A stretch of 6,220 nucleotides of DNA from an uncultured Bacteroidales bacterium (GTDB taxonomy: Bacteria > Bacteroidota > Bacteroidia > Bacteroidales > UBA932): NCBI GenBank assembly GCA_946405645.1, contig CAMJHW010000085.1, forward strand, positions 1-6,220. The letters are read 5' to 3'. The notes beneath the pieces are model-generated. The model was given only the letters and a program-made list of their open reading frames with translations. It was not told where the DNA came from and did no database searches. Positions 1 to 6,220 of the stretch are shown here, piece after piece; position 1 is the first letter of the stretch, and each line of letters begins with the position of its first letter. Made by a program: the position numbers and the translations under genes.

Positions 1-68
1 TCAATATCGAAATCAAGAGCGGCGTGACCGAGGGTACCAAGGTCCGCGGTTCCAAAATAGTGGAGTAG
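1..68 (+). CDS. C-terminal end of a periplasmic efflux adaptor (HlyD/MacA/RND-type membrane-fusion protein), partial
   Basis: Only the last 21 codons are present, read in the frame starting at base 3 and ending at TAG 66-68. The other frame that seems to stop at 58-60 is closed earlier by TGA at 25-27. The peptide contains IEIKSGVTEGTKV, which resembles the final beta-barrel strand seen near the end of periplasmic adaptors (an E-I-K-S-G-x-x-E-G-x-x-V pattern). Such adaptors bridge an inner-membrane RND or ABC pump to a TolC-type channel. The identity rests on this short motif plus the neighbour: a TolC-family gene begins two bases after the stop, the usual company of an adaptor. The pump type cannot be told, and the rest of the gene and its promoter lie to the left of the window. 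The stop codon region also carries the ribosome binding site of the next gene. Confidence 0.7.
   Translation, partial: NIEIKSGVTEGTKVRGSKIVE
62..65 (+). promoter_or_regulatory. Shine-Dalgarno-like GGAG for the TolC-family gene
   Basis: GGAG at 62-65 lies five bases before the ATG at 71. It sits inside the last codons of the upstream adaptor gene, directly before its TAG stop. The placement supports ATG 71 as the start and suggests that translation of the two genes is coupled. Clear Shine-Dalgarno sequences are uncommon in Bacteroidota, so its functional weight is uncertain. Confidence 0.45.
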
Positions 69-70
69 CC

Positions 71-1396
71 ATGAGAAAGATAGTTTTGACCGCTGCCCTG
101 GTCATGGGCATCGTCTCCGGCGCAGGCGCGCAGGAGCAGCGTGTCTGGACGCTCGTGCAGTGCATAGACCACGCGTTGGAGAACAATCTCAGCGTGAAGC
201 AGAGCGGTCTGAATGTGGAGCAGAGGGAGATAGACCTCAATACCGCGGAGAACAACCGTCTCCCTAGCGTGAGCGGCAGCGCCGGGCAGAACTTCTCGTT
301 CGGCCGCGGTCTCACCGCGGACAATACCTACGCCAACACCAACACAACGAACACTTCGTTCAGTGTCGGTGCGAATGTGCCGGTATTCAACGGATTCCAG
401 ATTAAACATAATATTGAACTGTCTAAACTTAACCTCGCTGCGGCCACCGCCGATCTGGAAAAAGCCAAGGATGACATCCGCGTGGCGGTGGCCCAGGCGT
501 ACGTCCAGATTCTCTACAATATGGAGATCCTGGACGTCGCCCGCAGCCAGGTGGAGATCGATTCGCTCCAGGTGGTGCGCCTGAGCGAGATGGCTTCGAA
601 CGGAAAGGCGTCGCGTGCCGATGTCTCCGCGCAGGAGGCTACGCTCGCGCAGAGCCGCGTGAGCGTGACGCAGGCGGAAAACAATGTGGCGCTTGCCATC
701 CTCGACCTCACCCAATTGCTCGAGCTCCCTTCTCCGGAGGGCTTCCATATCGCCCGTCCTTCCGTCGAGGGTCTGGAAAACGCGATGCTGATGGATCCCG
801 AGGACATCTATGCAGAAGCCGTTCAGTTCAAACCCGTGATCAAGGCCGAGGAGATACGCCTCGACCAGGCTTTGAAGAACATCGACCTTGCCAAGGATTC
901 TTTCCTGCCCACGGTCTCCATGAGCGGTGGACTCGGCACCAATTATTATACTTCGTCAGGCTTCCCGTCAGCCGGATTCGCCTCGCAGTTGAAGAACAAT
1001 TTCAGCCAGTACATAGGCCTCAATCTCAACATCCCCATCTTCAGTCATTTCTCCAATCGCAACCAGGTGCGCAACGCCAAGCTTCAGTATTCGAACCAGG
1101 AGATAATGCTGGACAATTCCAAGAAGTCGCTGTACAAGGAGATCCAGCAGGCATACTACAATGCCGTCGGCTCACAGGCAAAATATCGCAGCAGCCAGGT
1201 CGCTGCCGCCAGCGCGGAGGATGCTTTCGAGCTCGCCCAGGCGAGGTACGAGAACGGCAAGTCCGGAATTACTGAATTCAACGAGGCCAAGGGCCGCTAT
1301 ATGTCCGCCGCCTCCAATCTCGTCCAGGCCAGGTACGAGTACCTGTACCAGTCCAAGATACTTGATTTCTACCGCGGCCGCACCCTCTCGTTCTGA
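71..1396 (+). CDS. TolC-family outer-membrane efflux protein
   Basis: The 441-residue product is the outer-membrane channel of a tripartite efflux or type I secretion system, forming a trimeric beta-barrel with a long periplasmic alpha-helical tunnel. Residues 1-20 form a signal peptide (basic MRK, hydrophobic core, AGA before Q21). Two homologous outer-membrane-efflux repeats follow, about 25-215 and 240-435. Each has a long Ala/Gln/Glu-rich helix pair and a membrane strand with the paired motif VPVFNGF (103-109) and IPIFSHF (321-327). The second copy has His where the family usually has Gly. The helix motif QARYE occurs twice, near 390 and 419. The chain ends in Phe441, the terminal aromatic residue recognised by the BAM assembly machinery. 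Length and repeat layout are normal for the family. It follows the adaptor by two bases, so the pair is almost certainly one operon. Substrate is unknown. Confidence 0.93.
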   Translation: MRKIVLTAALVMGIVSGAGAQEQRVWTLVQCIDHALENNLSVKQSGLNVEQREIDLNTAENNRLPSVSGSAGQNFSFGRGLTADNTYANTNTTNTSFSVGANVPVFNGFQIKHNIELSKLNLAAATADLEKAKDDIRVAVAQAYVQILYNMEILDVARSQVEIDSLQVVRLSEMASNGKASRADVSAQEATLAQSRVSVTQAENNVALAILDLTQLLELPSPEGFHIARPSVEGLENAMLMDPEDIYAEAVQFKPVIKAEEIRLDQALKNIDLAKDSFLPTVSMSGGLGTNYYTSSGFPSAGFASQLKNNFSQYIGLNLNIPIFSHFSNRNQVRNAKLQYSNQEIMLDNSKKSLYKEIQQAYYNAVGSQAKYRSSQVAAASAEDAFELAQARYENGKSGITEFNEAKGRYMSAASNLVQARYEYLYQSKILDFYRGRTLSF

Positions 1397-1409
1397 CGAT
1401 TCTTTTTCT

Positions 1410-1417
1410 TATCTTTG
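1410..1417 (+). promoter_or_regulatory. Bacteroidota-type -7 promoter element upstream of the isomerase-like gene
   Basis: TATCTTTG at 1410-1417 matches all six fixed bases of the Bacteroides sigma-ABfr -7 consensus TAnnTTTG. It lies in the 43-bp gap between the TolC-family stop and the next ATG, preceded by a T/C tract (1400-1410). A transcription start a few bases downstream would give a leader of roughly 15-20 bases. I see no good -33 TTTG at the expected distance: GTTCTG at 1390-1395 is too close. The element therefore may be weak, activator-dependent or a chance match. If real, the isomerase-like gene can be expressed separately from the efflux operon. Confidence 0.45.
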
Positions 1418-1439
1418 GGATGCGAAAAAGAACGGATAA

Positions 1440-2657
1440 ATGAACAGGACAGGACTCTATACCCTTACGTCCGGGCTTCACAGTGAGGTGATCCCGGACG
1501 TTTCTGAAGAAAGCTTCATCAAGGAGATCGTTGCAGCAGGAGCCGTATTCGACTTCTGCGGAGAGGATTTCTCTACGTACGGCAGCCATGACGCCGAACT
1601 GATATATGTCCGTACCGGCGGTACTGAGAACGCCTTCAAGGCGGTCTTTCCGCGCCTCGCCGGTCCGGTCAGGCTTCTGACCAGCGGAGCCAGCAATTCC
1701 CTGGCCGCATCGATGGAGATACTCTCATTCCTGCGGCAGAACGGGCGGGAGGGAGAGATCCTTCACGGGAGCGCCGCGTATATCGCGGAGCGGATAGCGG
1801 CGCTGTCGCGTGCGGCCCGTGCCCGCCGGCGCCTGCAGGGCAGCCGGGCCGGCGTCGTCGGCCGCCCTTCCGATTGGCTGATAGCCTCGGAGTCCGACCG
1901 TGCTGCCGTCAAGGAGCGCCTCGGCATCGAACTGGTGGACATCCCCATCGAAGATCTCATCACGGAGATCCACAGCGGTCTTTGCGAAGGTCCGTCGGGC
2001 TTTCCTCTCAAGAGTGTCAAGCATTCGGTCAACCGTAAAGTCACTCAGAAGGTTTTCGACGGAGCGCTTGACATCTACAGCGCCTTGAAGCGTCTGATAG
2101 ACCGTTACGAGTTGTCTGCCGTCACAGTGCGGTGTTTCGACCTGCTGGATGCAGTGGGCAATACCGGATGCATCGCCCTCGCCCTACTCAATGCCGAAGG
2201 CATTCCCGCGGGCTGTGAGGGTGACATCCCCACGCTGCTTACCATGTGCGTATCCAACGCATTGTTCGACGTGCCCGGTTTCATGGCCAACCCGTCCAGG
2301 ATGGATCCGTCCACCGGAGAGATGATATTCGCCCACTGTACGGTTCCGCTCAACATGCTTCGCAACTATTCCTACGACACTCATTTCGAGTCCGGAATCG
2401 GCGTAGCCGTCAAAGGAGAGCTGCCGGAGGGTCCGGTGACGTTGTTTAAAATGGCGCCCGGCCTCGACCGCTGTTTCACGGCGGAGGCCGGGCTGATAAA
2501 GAATCTTTCCGAGAAGAGCCTTTGTCGCACGCAGGTGCTGCTGAGGCTGGAAGACCGTTCCCTATGCCGGGATTATTTCCTGAAGGATCCCATCGGGAAC
2601 CATCATGTAATCATTCCCGGACATAGGACTCAGGAGATTCGGGATTTCCTGGCTTAG
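1440..2657 (+). CDS. L-fucose/L-arabinose isomerase-like family protein (COG2407-type), substrate unknown
   Basis: This 405-residue protein has no signal peptide and should be cytoplasmic. It resembles the short FucI-like isomerases, which interconvert an aldose and a ketose using a divalent metal. The opening GLYTLTSGLHSE, the phrase GVVGRPSDWLIAS (138-150), the core CIALALLNAEGIPAGCEGDIP (key residues 244-264), FMANPSRMDP (281-290), FAHCTVP (297-303) and the C-terminal GNHHVIIPG (386-394) fit this family. In E. coli FucI the metal ligands are Glu337, Asp361 and His528. By motif and by the 24-residue spacing I match Glu260 to the first and Asn284 to the second. His388 or His389 is a candidate third ligand. 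Asn in place of Asp may mark a subfamily or a non-isomerase role. ATG 1440 follows an A-rich stretch. No sugar kinase, aldolase or transporter is adjacent, so no pathway can be assigned. Confidence 0.75.
   Translation: MNRTGLYTLTSGLHSEVIPDVSEESFIKEIVAAGAVFDFCGEDFSTYGSHDAELIYVRTGGTENAFKAVFPRLAGPVRLLTSGASNSLAASMEILSFLRQNGREGEILHGSAAYIAERIAALSRAARARRRLQGSRAGVVGRPSDWLIASESDRAAVKERLGIELVDIPIEDLITEIHSGLCEGPSGFPLKSVKHSVNRKVTQKVFDGALDIYSALKRLIDRYELSAVTVRCFDLLDAVGNTGCIALALLNAEGIPAGCEGDIPTLLTMCVSNALFDVPGFMANPSRMDPSTGEMIFAHCTVPLNMLRNYSYDTHFESGIGVAVKGELPEGPVTLFKMAPGLDRCFTAEAGLIKNLSEKSLCRTQVLLRLEDRSLCRDYFLKDPIGNHHVIIPGHRTQEIRDFLA
2654..2657. other. Overlapping stop codons of convergent genes
   Basis: The + strand isomerase-like gene stops with TAG at 2655-2657, and the - strand tricorn-like gene stops with TAA on the complement of 2654-2656. 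The two genes overlap tail to tail by four bases. No intergenic space remains for an ordinary bidirectional terminator, so transcripts from each side probably end inside the opposite gene. Confidence 0.95.
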
Positions 2658-5600
2658 TCCCCCTTATATGACCAGTCCCTCGGAGCGGGGACCGGAGGCA
2701 GAGGCTTGCGGTCCTTGAGTTTTCCGAGGAGGACCTCGATGGCCTTGTCAAGTTGCTCGTCGATGCCGGCCTGCTCCTTGATGGGGTCGTTCTCCACGTA
2801 TATGTCGGGATCGACGCCATGGTTCTCGATGATCCATTCGCCGGTCTTGACGTCGTAGTTGGTGAAGAACGGGACGCGGATGTCCGTGCCGTCCATGTAC
2901 GGCAGCGATCCGCTGATGCCGATGATGCCTCCCCAGGTCCTTGTTCCAATCAGCTCGCCCAGTCCCGTGGCCTTGAAACTCCAGGGGAAGAGGTCTCCGT
3001 CGGATGCCGAGAACTTGTTGATGAGGCAGACCTTCGGTCCGACGAAAGTGCCCTCGGGAATGGTTCCGGTACGGGTGGAATTCCTGTACATGGTCATGCG
3101 GTACGGCTCGCGCAGCAGGCGCTCGATGATCATCGGCGATACGTTTCCGCCGCCGTTGGCGCGGTCGTCGATGATGAGGGCTTCCTTGTCCAGCTGAGGA
3201 TAATAGTAACGGGCGAACTCGTTGAGGCCTTCGGCACTCATGTCCGGGATGTAGATATATCCTATCTTGCCGTTGGATGCCTTGTCCACGTACTCGATGT
3301 TGTGCAGGACCCATTCATAATGGACGAGAGGATATTCGTCCGCTATCGGCTTGACGACGACCTTGTGCGCATCGGAGCCGTTGGCCTTTGAGGCGACGGT
3401 CAGCTCGGTGAGGACTCCGGCCTTGCCTACCAGCAGGGAGTAGATGTTGGGAATATCCTTGAGGTCCTGTCCGTCAATGGCGAGGATGTAGTCGCCCTCC
3501 TTGACGCCGATGCCGGGTTCAGTGAGAGGCGAGCGCAGGGACTCGCTGTAGGGCGCTCCCTTGTAGATGTGCGAGACCTTGAAACCGTTGCGGTCTTTCT
3601 CGATCTTCGCTCCGAGCAGACCCATCTGCACGCGTTCGGGCTTGGGATAACTGCCGGGGGTTACATAGGCATGGCCGCTGGTGAGCTCGCTGATCATCTC
3701 TCCGATGATATAGTTGAGGTCCAGACGCGTCTTGGCATAAGGGACCAGTACTTCGTATTTGTCCCTCATTGCCTTCCAGTCGATGCCGTGCATGTTCTCC
3801 AGATAGAATCCGTCGCGGTAGGCGCGCCATGCTTCGTCGAAGATCTGCGCCCACTCCTTCTCATAGTCGATGTCGGCGACCATGTCGGTGAGTTTCACGC
3901 CGTCGCCTTCAAGGTTGACTCGGCCGCGCGGTATGTCGGTGACATAGTACTTGCCGCGATTGACGACGAGGGCCTTCTTGCCGACGATGACGAGGCTGCC
4001 GTCGGCCACCTGCTTGGACTCGCCGGTGGCGAGGTCGAGCGATTGGGTGCCGCCGCGCCCTCCGTACAGGAGGGTTTTGCCGTCACTGTAAATGGGACGG
4101 GCTCCGGCGCCGGCGCCGGGCACGCGCAGGATGCGCTCATAGATGCCGTCGGCATCCACCTGCACCGCGGGCGCACCGGCCTTGTCATCCTTCTTCTGAT
4201 CCTTGGCTTCAGCCGCAGGGACTTCTCCGTCCTTCGGAAGGAACGGCGAAGGGGTGTCCTTTGAAAGGATGGCGACATACATCGCGCTCATGTTGGTGTA
4301 GGCGTAGTTCCACTCGACCGAGCTGTATGTAGGGTTGAGATCGCGGGCGGAGGTGAAGAACAGGTATTTTCCGTCCTGGCTGAACATCGGAGATCCTGAG
4401 TCGTACCATTTCTCCGTAATCGGAATTTCCTTTCCGCTCGCGATGTTGTACACATAGACCACTCCCATCTCATTGGAGGCGGGCTTGGTGTATGTGATCC
4501 ACTGGCCGTCGGCAGAGAATTCGACTCCGCGGAACTCCGCTACTGGATTGGTCATGAGGACCTTCTTCGCCCCGTCGGGGACACTGACCTGGACGAGCCT
4601 GTTCTTGCGGTCGGTATAGAGGAGATACTTGCTGTCCGGAGACCAGGCGATACCCCGGATGTAAGTGTCGGTGTCTTTGGTGAGCTGGATGGGATCAGTC
4701 TTGTCCGTCTCCTGGAGATAGACTTCCGTCTCGCCGGTACGGTCGGAGATATAGGCTATGTATTTCCCGTCGGGCGAGAACTCGGCTCCGCGCTCGTTGG
4801 CGCCCGGAGAGCGGGTGATGTTGCGGGTGACGCCGGCCTTGACCGGAACGTTGAAGACTTCGCCGCGTGCCGTGACGGCCAGGCGGTCTCCCTTCTCTGA
4901 GATGCTGATGTTGGACAGGTTCCTGTCCACGTGCATCCTTTCCGGACGGGCGTAGAGGCCTTCGGCATCGAGCTCGATGTCGATCTTGCGGTACGAACGG
5001 TCTGCGGGATTAAGGGAATAGATGTATCCTCCGTTTTCGAAGACTATCCACTTGCCGTTGGTGCTGGGGAACTTGACGTCGTACTCCTTGAACTCGGTGA
5101 CCTTGTCGGTCTTGCCGGTCTTGGTGTTGTACACGAAGATGTTCATCCAGTGGTCGCGGTCGGAGAGGAAGAAGATTTCGTCACCCACCCACATCGGGAT
5201 GATATCCTGGGCTTCGTTGTCGGTGACTGCTTTGACGGATTTGCCGTCATAGACCCAGATCTCGTCGGCCTGTCCGCCGCGATAATACTTCCAGGTGCGG
5301 AACTCGCGGAACACACGGTTGTATGCCAATTTTTTCCCGTCGGGAGAATAGCTGCAGAAGCCACCTTCCGGCAACGGCAGGCATTCGCTCATGCCGCCGG
5401 CGGCAGGGACCTTCCAGAGCTTTCCGTCGAAGGAGTCGCTTATGCGGTTGCGATAGACGATCTCCTTGCCGTCCGGGGTCCAGCCCATGACGATGTTGTT
5501 GGGACCCATGCGGTCTCCCAGGTCGTCGCGGCTGTTGGTGCCGGTGTAAGTGAGCCTGACCGGCTCGCCGCCGATGGCCGGCATCGAATACACTTCGGTG

Positions 5601-5857
5601 TTGCCGTCATACTGGCCGGTGAAGGCGATGGTGCGCCCGTCGGGTGAGAAGCGCGCGAACATCTCGTATCCGATATGCGAAGTGAGACGAACCGCGCGGC
5701 CACCGTTCAGAGGGGCCTTGTACAAGTCGCCGGCATAGGAGAACACGACATCTGTGCCGTTGGTGGTAGGGAATCGAAGGAGTCTTCCTTCTTCGGCGCG
5801 GGCTGAAACCGCAAACCCTGCTACTAGGAGCAGGGTGCAGAACAAAGGTTTAGTCAT
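2654..5857 (-). CDS. Exported tricorn-like S41 family serine protease with PDZ domain
   Basis: The 1067-residue product matches the length of archaeal Tricorn protease (about 1070 residues), which trims oligopeptides. Unlike the cytosolic archaeal enzyme it has a signal peptide (1-21, ending in ARA before E22), so it should act in the periplasm. Domains in order: a first beta-propeller (about 24-305) with SPDG-type repeats at 70-74, 126-130 and 170-174; a second propeller (about 310-645) with repeats at 360-364, 405-409, 447-451 and 492-496 plus a Lys/Asp/Ala-rich insert at about 541-565; a C1 helical domain (about 663-735); a PDZ domain (about 745-838); and the C2 catalytic core (about 845-1048). 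The probable catalytic residues are all present: His729 in TSGHAYV, Ser952 in FSASDGD and Glu1011 in IENHGVDPD, with the glycine-rich NGGGN (901-905) near the oxyanion site. The start ATG is 10 bp after the stop of an M48 protease gene, suggesting one operon. It should be an active protease or peptidase; physiological substrates are unknown. Confidence 0.93.
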   Translation of the reverse strand: MTKPLFCTLLLVAGFAVSARAEEGRLLRFPTTNGTDVVFSYAGDLYKAPLNGGRAVRLTSHIGYEMFARFSPDGRTIAFTGQYDGNTEVYSMPAIGGEPVRLTYTGTNSRDDLGDRMGPNNIVMGWTPDGKEIVYRNRISDSFDGKLWKVPAAGGMSECLPLPEGGFCSYSPDGKKLAYNRVFREFRTWKYYRGGQADEIWVYDGKSVKAVTDNEAQDIIPMWVGDEIFFLSDRDHWMNIFVYNTKTGKTDKVTEFKEYDVKFPSTNGKWIVFENGGYIYSLNPADRSYRKIDIELDAEGLYARPERMHVDRNLSNISISEKGDRLAVTARGEVFNVPVKAGVTRNITRSPGANERGAEFSPDGKYIAYISDRTGETEVYLQETDKTDPIQLTKDTDTYIRGIAWSPDSKYLLYTDRKNRLVQVSVPDGAKKVLMTNPVAEFRGVEFSADGQWITYTKPASNEMGVVYVYNIASGKEIPITEKWYDSGSPMFSQDGKYLFFTSARDLNPTYSSVEWNYAYTNMSAMYVAILSKDTPSPFLPKDGEVPAAEAKDQKKDDKAGAPAVQVDADGIYERILRVPGAGAGARPIYSDGKTLLYGGRGGTQSLDLATGESKQVADGSLVIVGKKALVVNRGKYYVTDIPRGRVNLEGDGVKLTDMVADIDYEKEWAQIFDEAWRAYRDGFYLENMHGIDWKAMRDKYEVLVPYAKTRLDLNYIIGEMISELTSGHAYVTPGSYPKPERVQMGLLGAKIEKDRNGFKVSHIYKGAPYSESLRSPLTEPGIGVKEGDYILAIDGQDLKDIPNIYSLLVGKAGVLTELTVASKANGSDAHKVVVKPIADEYPLVHYEWVLHNIEYVDKASNGKIGYIYIPDMSAEGLNEFARYYYPQLDKEALIIDDRANGGGNVSPMIIERLLREPYRMTMYRNSTRTGTIPEGTFVGPKVCLINKFSASDGDLFPWSFKATGLGELIGTRTWGGIIGISGSLPYMDGTDIRVPFFTNYDVKTGEWIIENHGVDPDIYVENDPIKEQAGIDEQLDKAIEVLLGKLKDRKPLPPVPAPRDWSYKGD
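4104..4119. repeat. Short GC-only palindrome with tandem GGCGCC units inside the tricorn-like gene
   Basis: CCGGCGCCGGCGCCGG at 4104-4119 is a perfect 16-base palindrome made of repeated CCGGCG/GGCGCC units. On the - strand it encodes the Gly-Ala repeat GAGAGA at residues 581-586, on a loop of the second propeller just after the low-complexity insert. It is most simply explained by alternating Gly and Ala codons in a GC-rich gene. Six-base slippage here would be in frame. Confidence 0.6.
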
Positions 5858-5867
5858 ATTAGTAGGT

Positions 5868-6220
5868 CTATTTCTTCTTCAAATAGTTTTCGGCCTTGAT
5901 GCGCATCTTCTCTGCGCGCTTGGCATTGTCCGGGTGCGAAGAGAACATCTGGGCTACGGAACTTGCCTGCGAGCCTTCTGCGAGCTTGGTGAGCTTGATC
6001 AGGGAGTTGTACATGCCGTAAGGGCTGTAGCCCTGCGCGACTGCGAACTCGAAACCGTACTCGTCGGCCTGGTACTCCTGCTTCTGGGAGAACTGCGCAT
6101 TGACAAGGGCCTGGCCGATGTTGCCGGCGACGGCCTGCGTCACGGCACCGACAGAACCGGCAGCGCCGACAAGGTCGCTGGCGGCCGAGGCCATGTACGC
6201 CTTCTTCAAGGCGTTCTTGG
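5868..6220 (-). CDS. M48-family zinc metalloprotease, C-terminal part
   Basis: The reading frame is open to the right edge, giving 116 visible residues that end in KKK and a TAG stop. It reads EYQADEYGFEFAVAQGYSP, the M48 motif E-x-x-x-D in which the Glu (codon at 6075-6077) is the third zinc ligand. Further on is FSSHPDNAKRAEKM, the conserved S-H-P-x-x-x-x-R element near the end of the catalytic domain. The HEXXH motif that carries the other zinc ligands and the catalytic Glu must lie beyond the window. A TTG at 6207-6209 could be taken for a start but is more likely an internal Leu: the frame continues upstream with Lys-Asn-Ala, and the fold would be incomplete. The Ala/Gly/Val-rich stretch after it is typical of the helix between the two motifs. 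Bacterial relatives are often envelope or lipoprotein proteases that degrade misfolded proteins. The gene precedes the tricorn-like protease by 10 bp on the same strand. Confidence 0.88.
   Translation of the reverse strand, partial: KNALKKAYMASAASDLVGAAGSVGAVTQAVAGNIGQALVNAQFSQKQEYQADEYGFEFAVAQGYSPYGMYNSLIKLTKLAEGSQASSVAQMFSSHPDNAKRAEKMRIKAENYLKKK

Noticed and set aside
363..807. Small alternative frames inside the TolC-family gene on both strands.
   Set aside because: They lie entirely within a gene with signal peptide, duplicated domain structure and terminal Phe, and their translations are Arg/Ser/Trp-rich without family resemblance.
1331..1344. Inverted repeat AGGTAC-GA-GTACCT near the end of the TolC-family gene.
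   Set aside because: The two-base loop is too short for a stable hairpin and the bases encode the helix residues Arg-Tyr-Glu-Tyr-Leu, which also occur in similar form at about 1245. It is a codon coincidence.
1374..1410. GCGGCCGC palindrome (1374-1381) followed by a T-rich tract, possibly an intrinsic terminator for the TolC-family gene.
   Set aside because: The palindrome has no loop-forming spacer, is coding sequence, and is about 20 bases away from the T tract, so it does not make a hairpin directly followed by U residues.
1725..2044. Antisense frames of about 93-99 codons inside the isomerase-like gene.
   Set aside because: They overlap a well-supported gene, have low-complexity Arg/Ala-rich translations, and lie over its most GC-rich segment (about 1800-1870). 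They are shadows of codon usage.
2753..5647. Long + strand open frames opposite the tricorn-like gene (2753-3391, 3569-4264, 4931-5647; 212-238 codons).
   Set aside because: All three lie in the one antisense frame that shares codon boundaries with the - strand gene. Stops there require TTA, CTA or TCA codons in the real gene, which are rare in this GC-rich sequence. Their translations resemble no family, and the - strand protein has full domain structure.
4738..5655. Recurrent CCGTCGGGCGAGAA-like motif (near 4768, 5337, 5637) that might be a dispersed DNA repeat.
   Set aside because: It is the complement of codons for the Phe/Tyr-Ser-Pro-Asp-Gly propeller repeat and follows the protein repeat period; no repeat structure exists outside the reading frame.

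Overview
This window looks like ordinary chromosomal DNA from a GC-rich member of the Bacteroidota, most likely Bacteroidales. The evidence is the family content (adaptor plus TolC-type outer-membrane factor, secreted tricorn-like S41 protease, L-fucose isomerase-like protein of the COG2407 type), A-rich translation starts with little Shine-Dalgarno signal for most genes, and one match (TATCTTTG, 1410-1417) to the Bacteroides-type -7 promoter element TAnnTTTG. The genus cannot be fixed from the sequence alone.

Layout. Left part (1-1396, + strand): the last 21 codons of a periplasmic adaptor (membrane-fusion protein) are followed two bases later by a complete TolC-family outer-membrane factor. 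The pair looks like the distal part of an efflux or type I secretion operon whose inner-membrane pump is not in the window. Middle (1397-2657, + strand): a 43-bp gap with the promoter-like element, then a 405-residue FucI/AraA-type isomerase-like protein of unknown substrate. Right part (2654-6220, - strand): a complete 1067-residue tricorn-like protease with a signal peptide, and 10 bp upstream of it the C-terminal 116 residues of an M48-family zinc metalloprotease running off the right edge. These two probably form one operon for envelope proteolysis. The two blocks meet tail to tail, and their stop codons overlap by 4 bp (2654-2657).

Coding density is almost complete. The only non-coding stretches are 69-70, 1397-1439 and 5858-5867. 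I see no tRNA, rRNA, CRISPR array, insertion sequence, attachment site or convincing intrinsic terminator. I found no undescribed multi-gene system. The most useful points are the N-for-D difference at a probable metal-ligand position of the isomerase-like protein, the conserved catalytic residues of the exported tricorn homologue beside an M48 protease, the overlapping convergent stops, and an apparent start of the M48 gene near the right edge that is really an internal TTG leucine codon.
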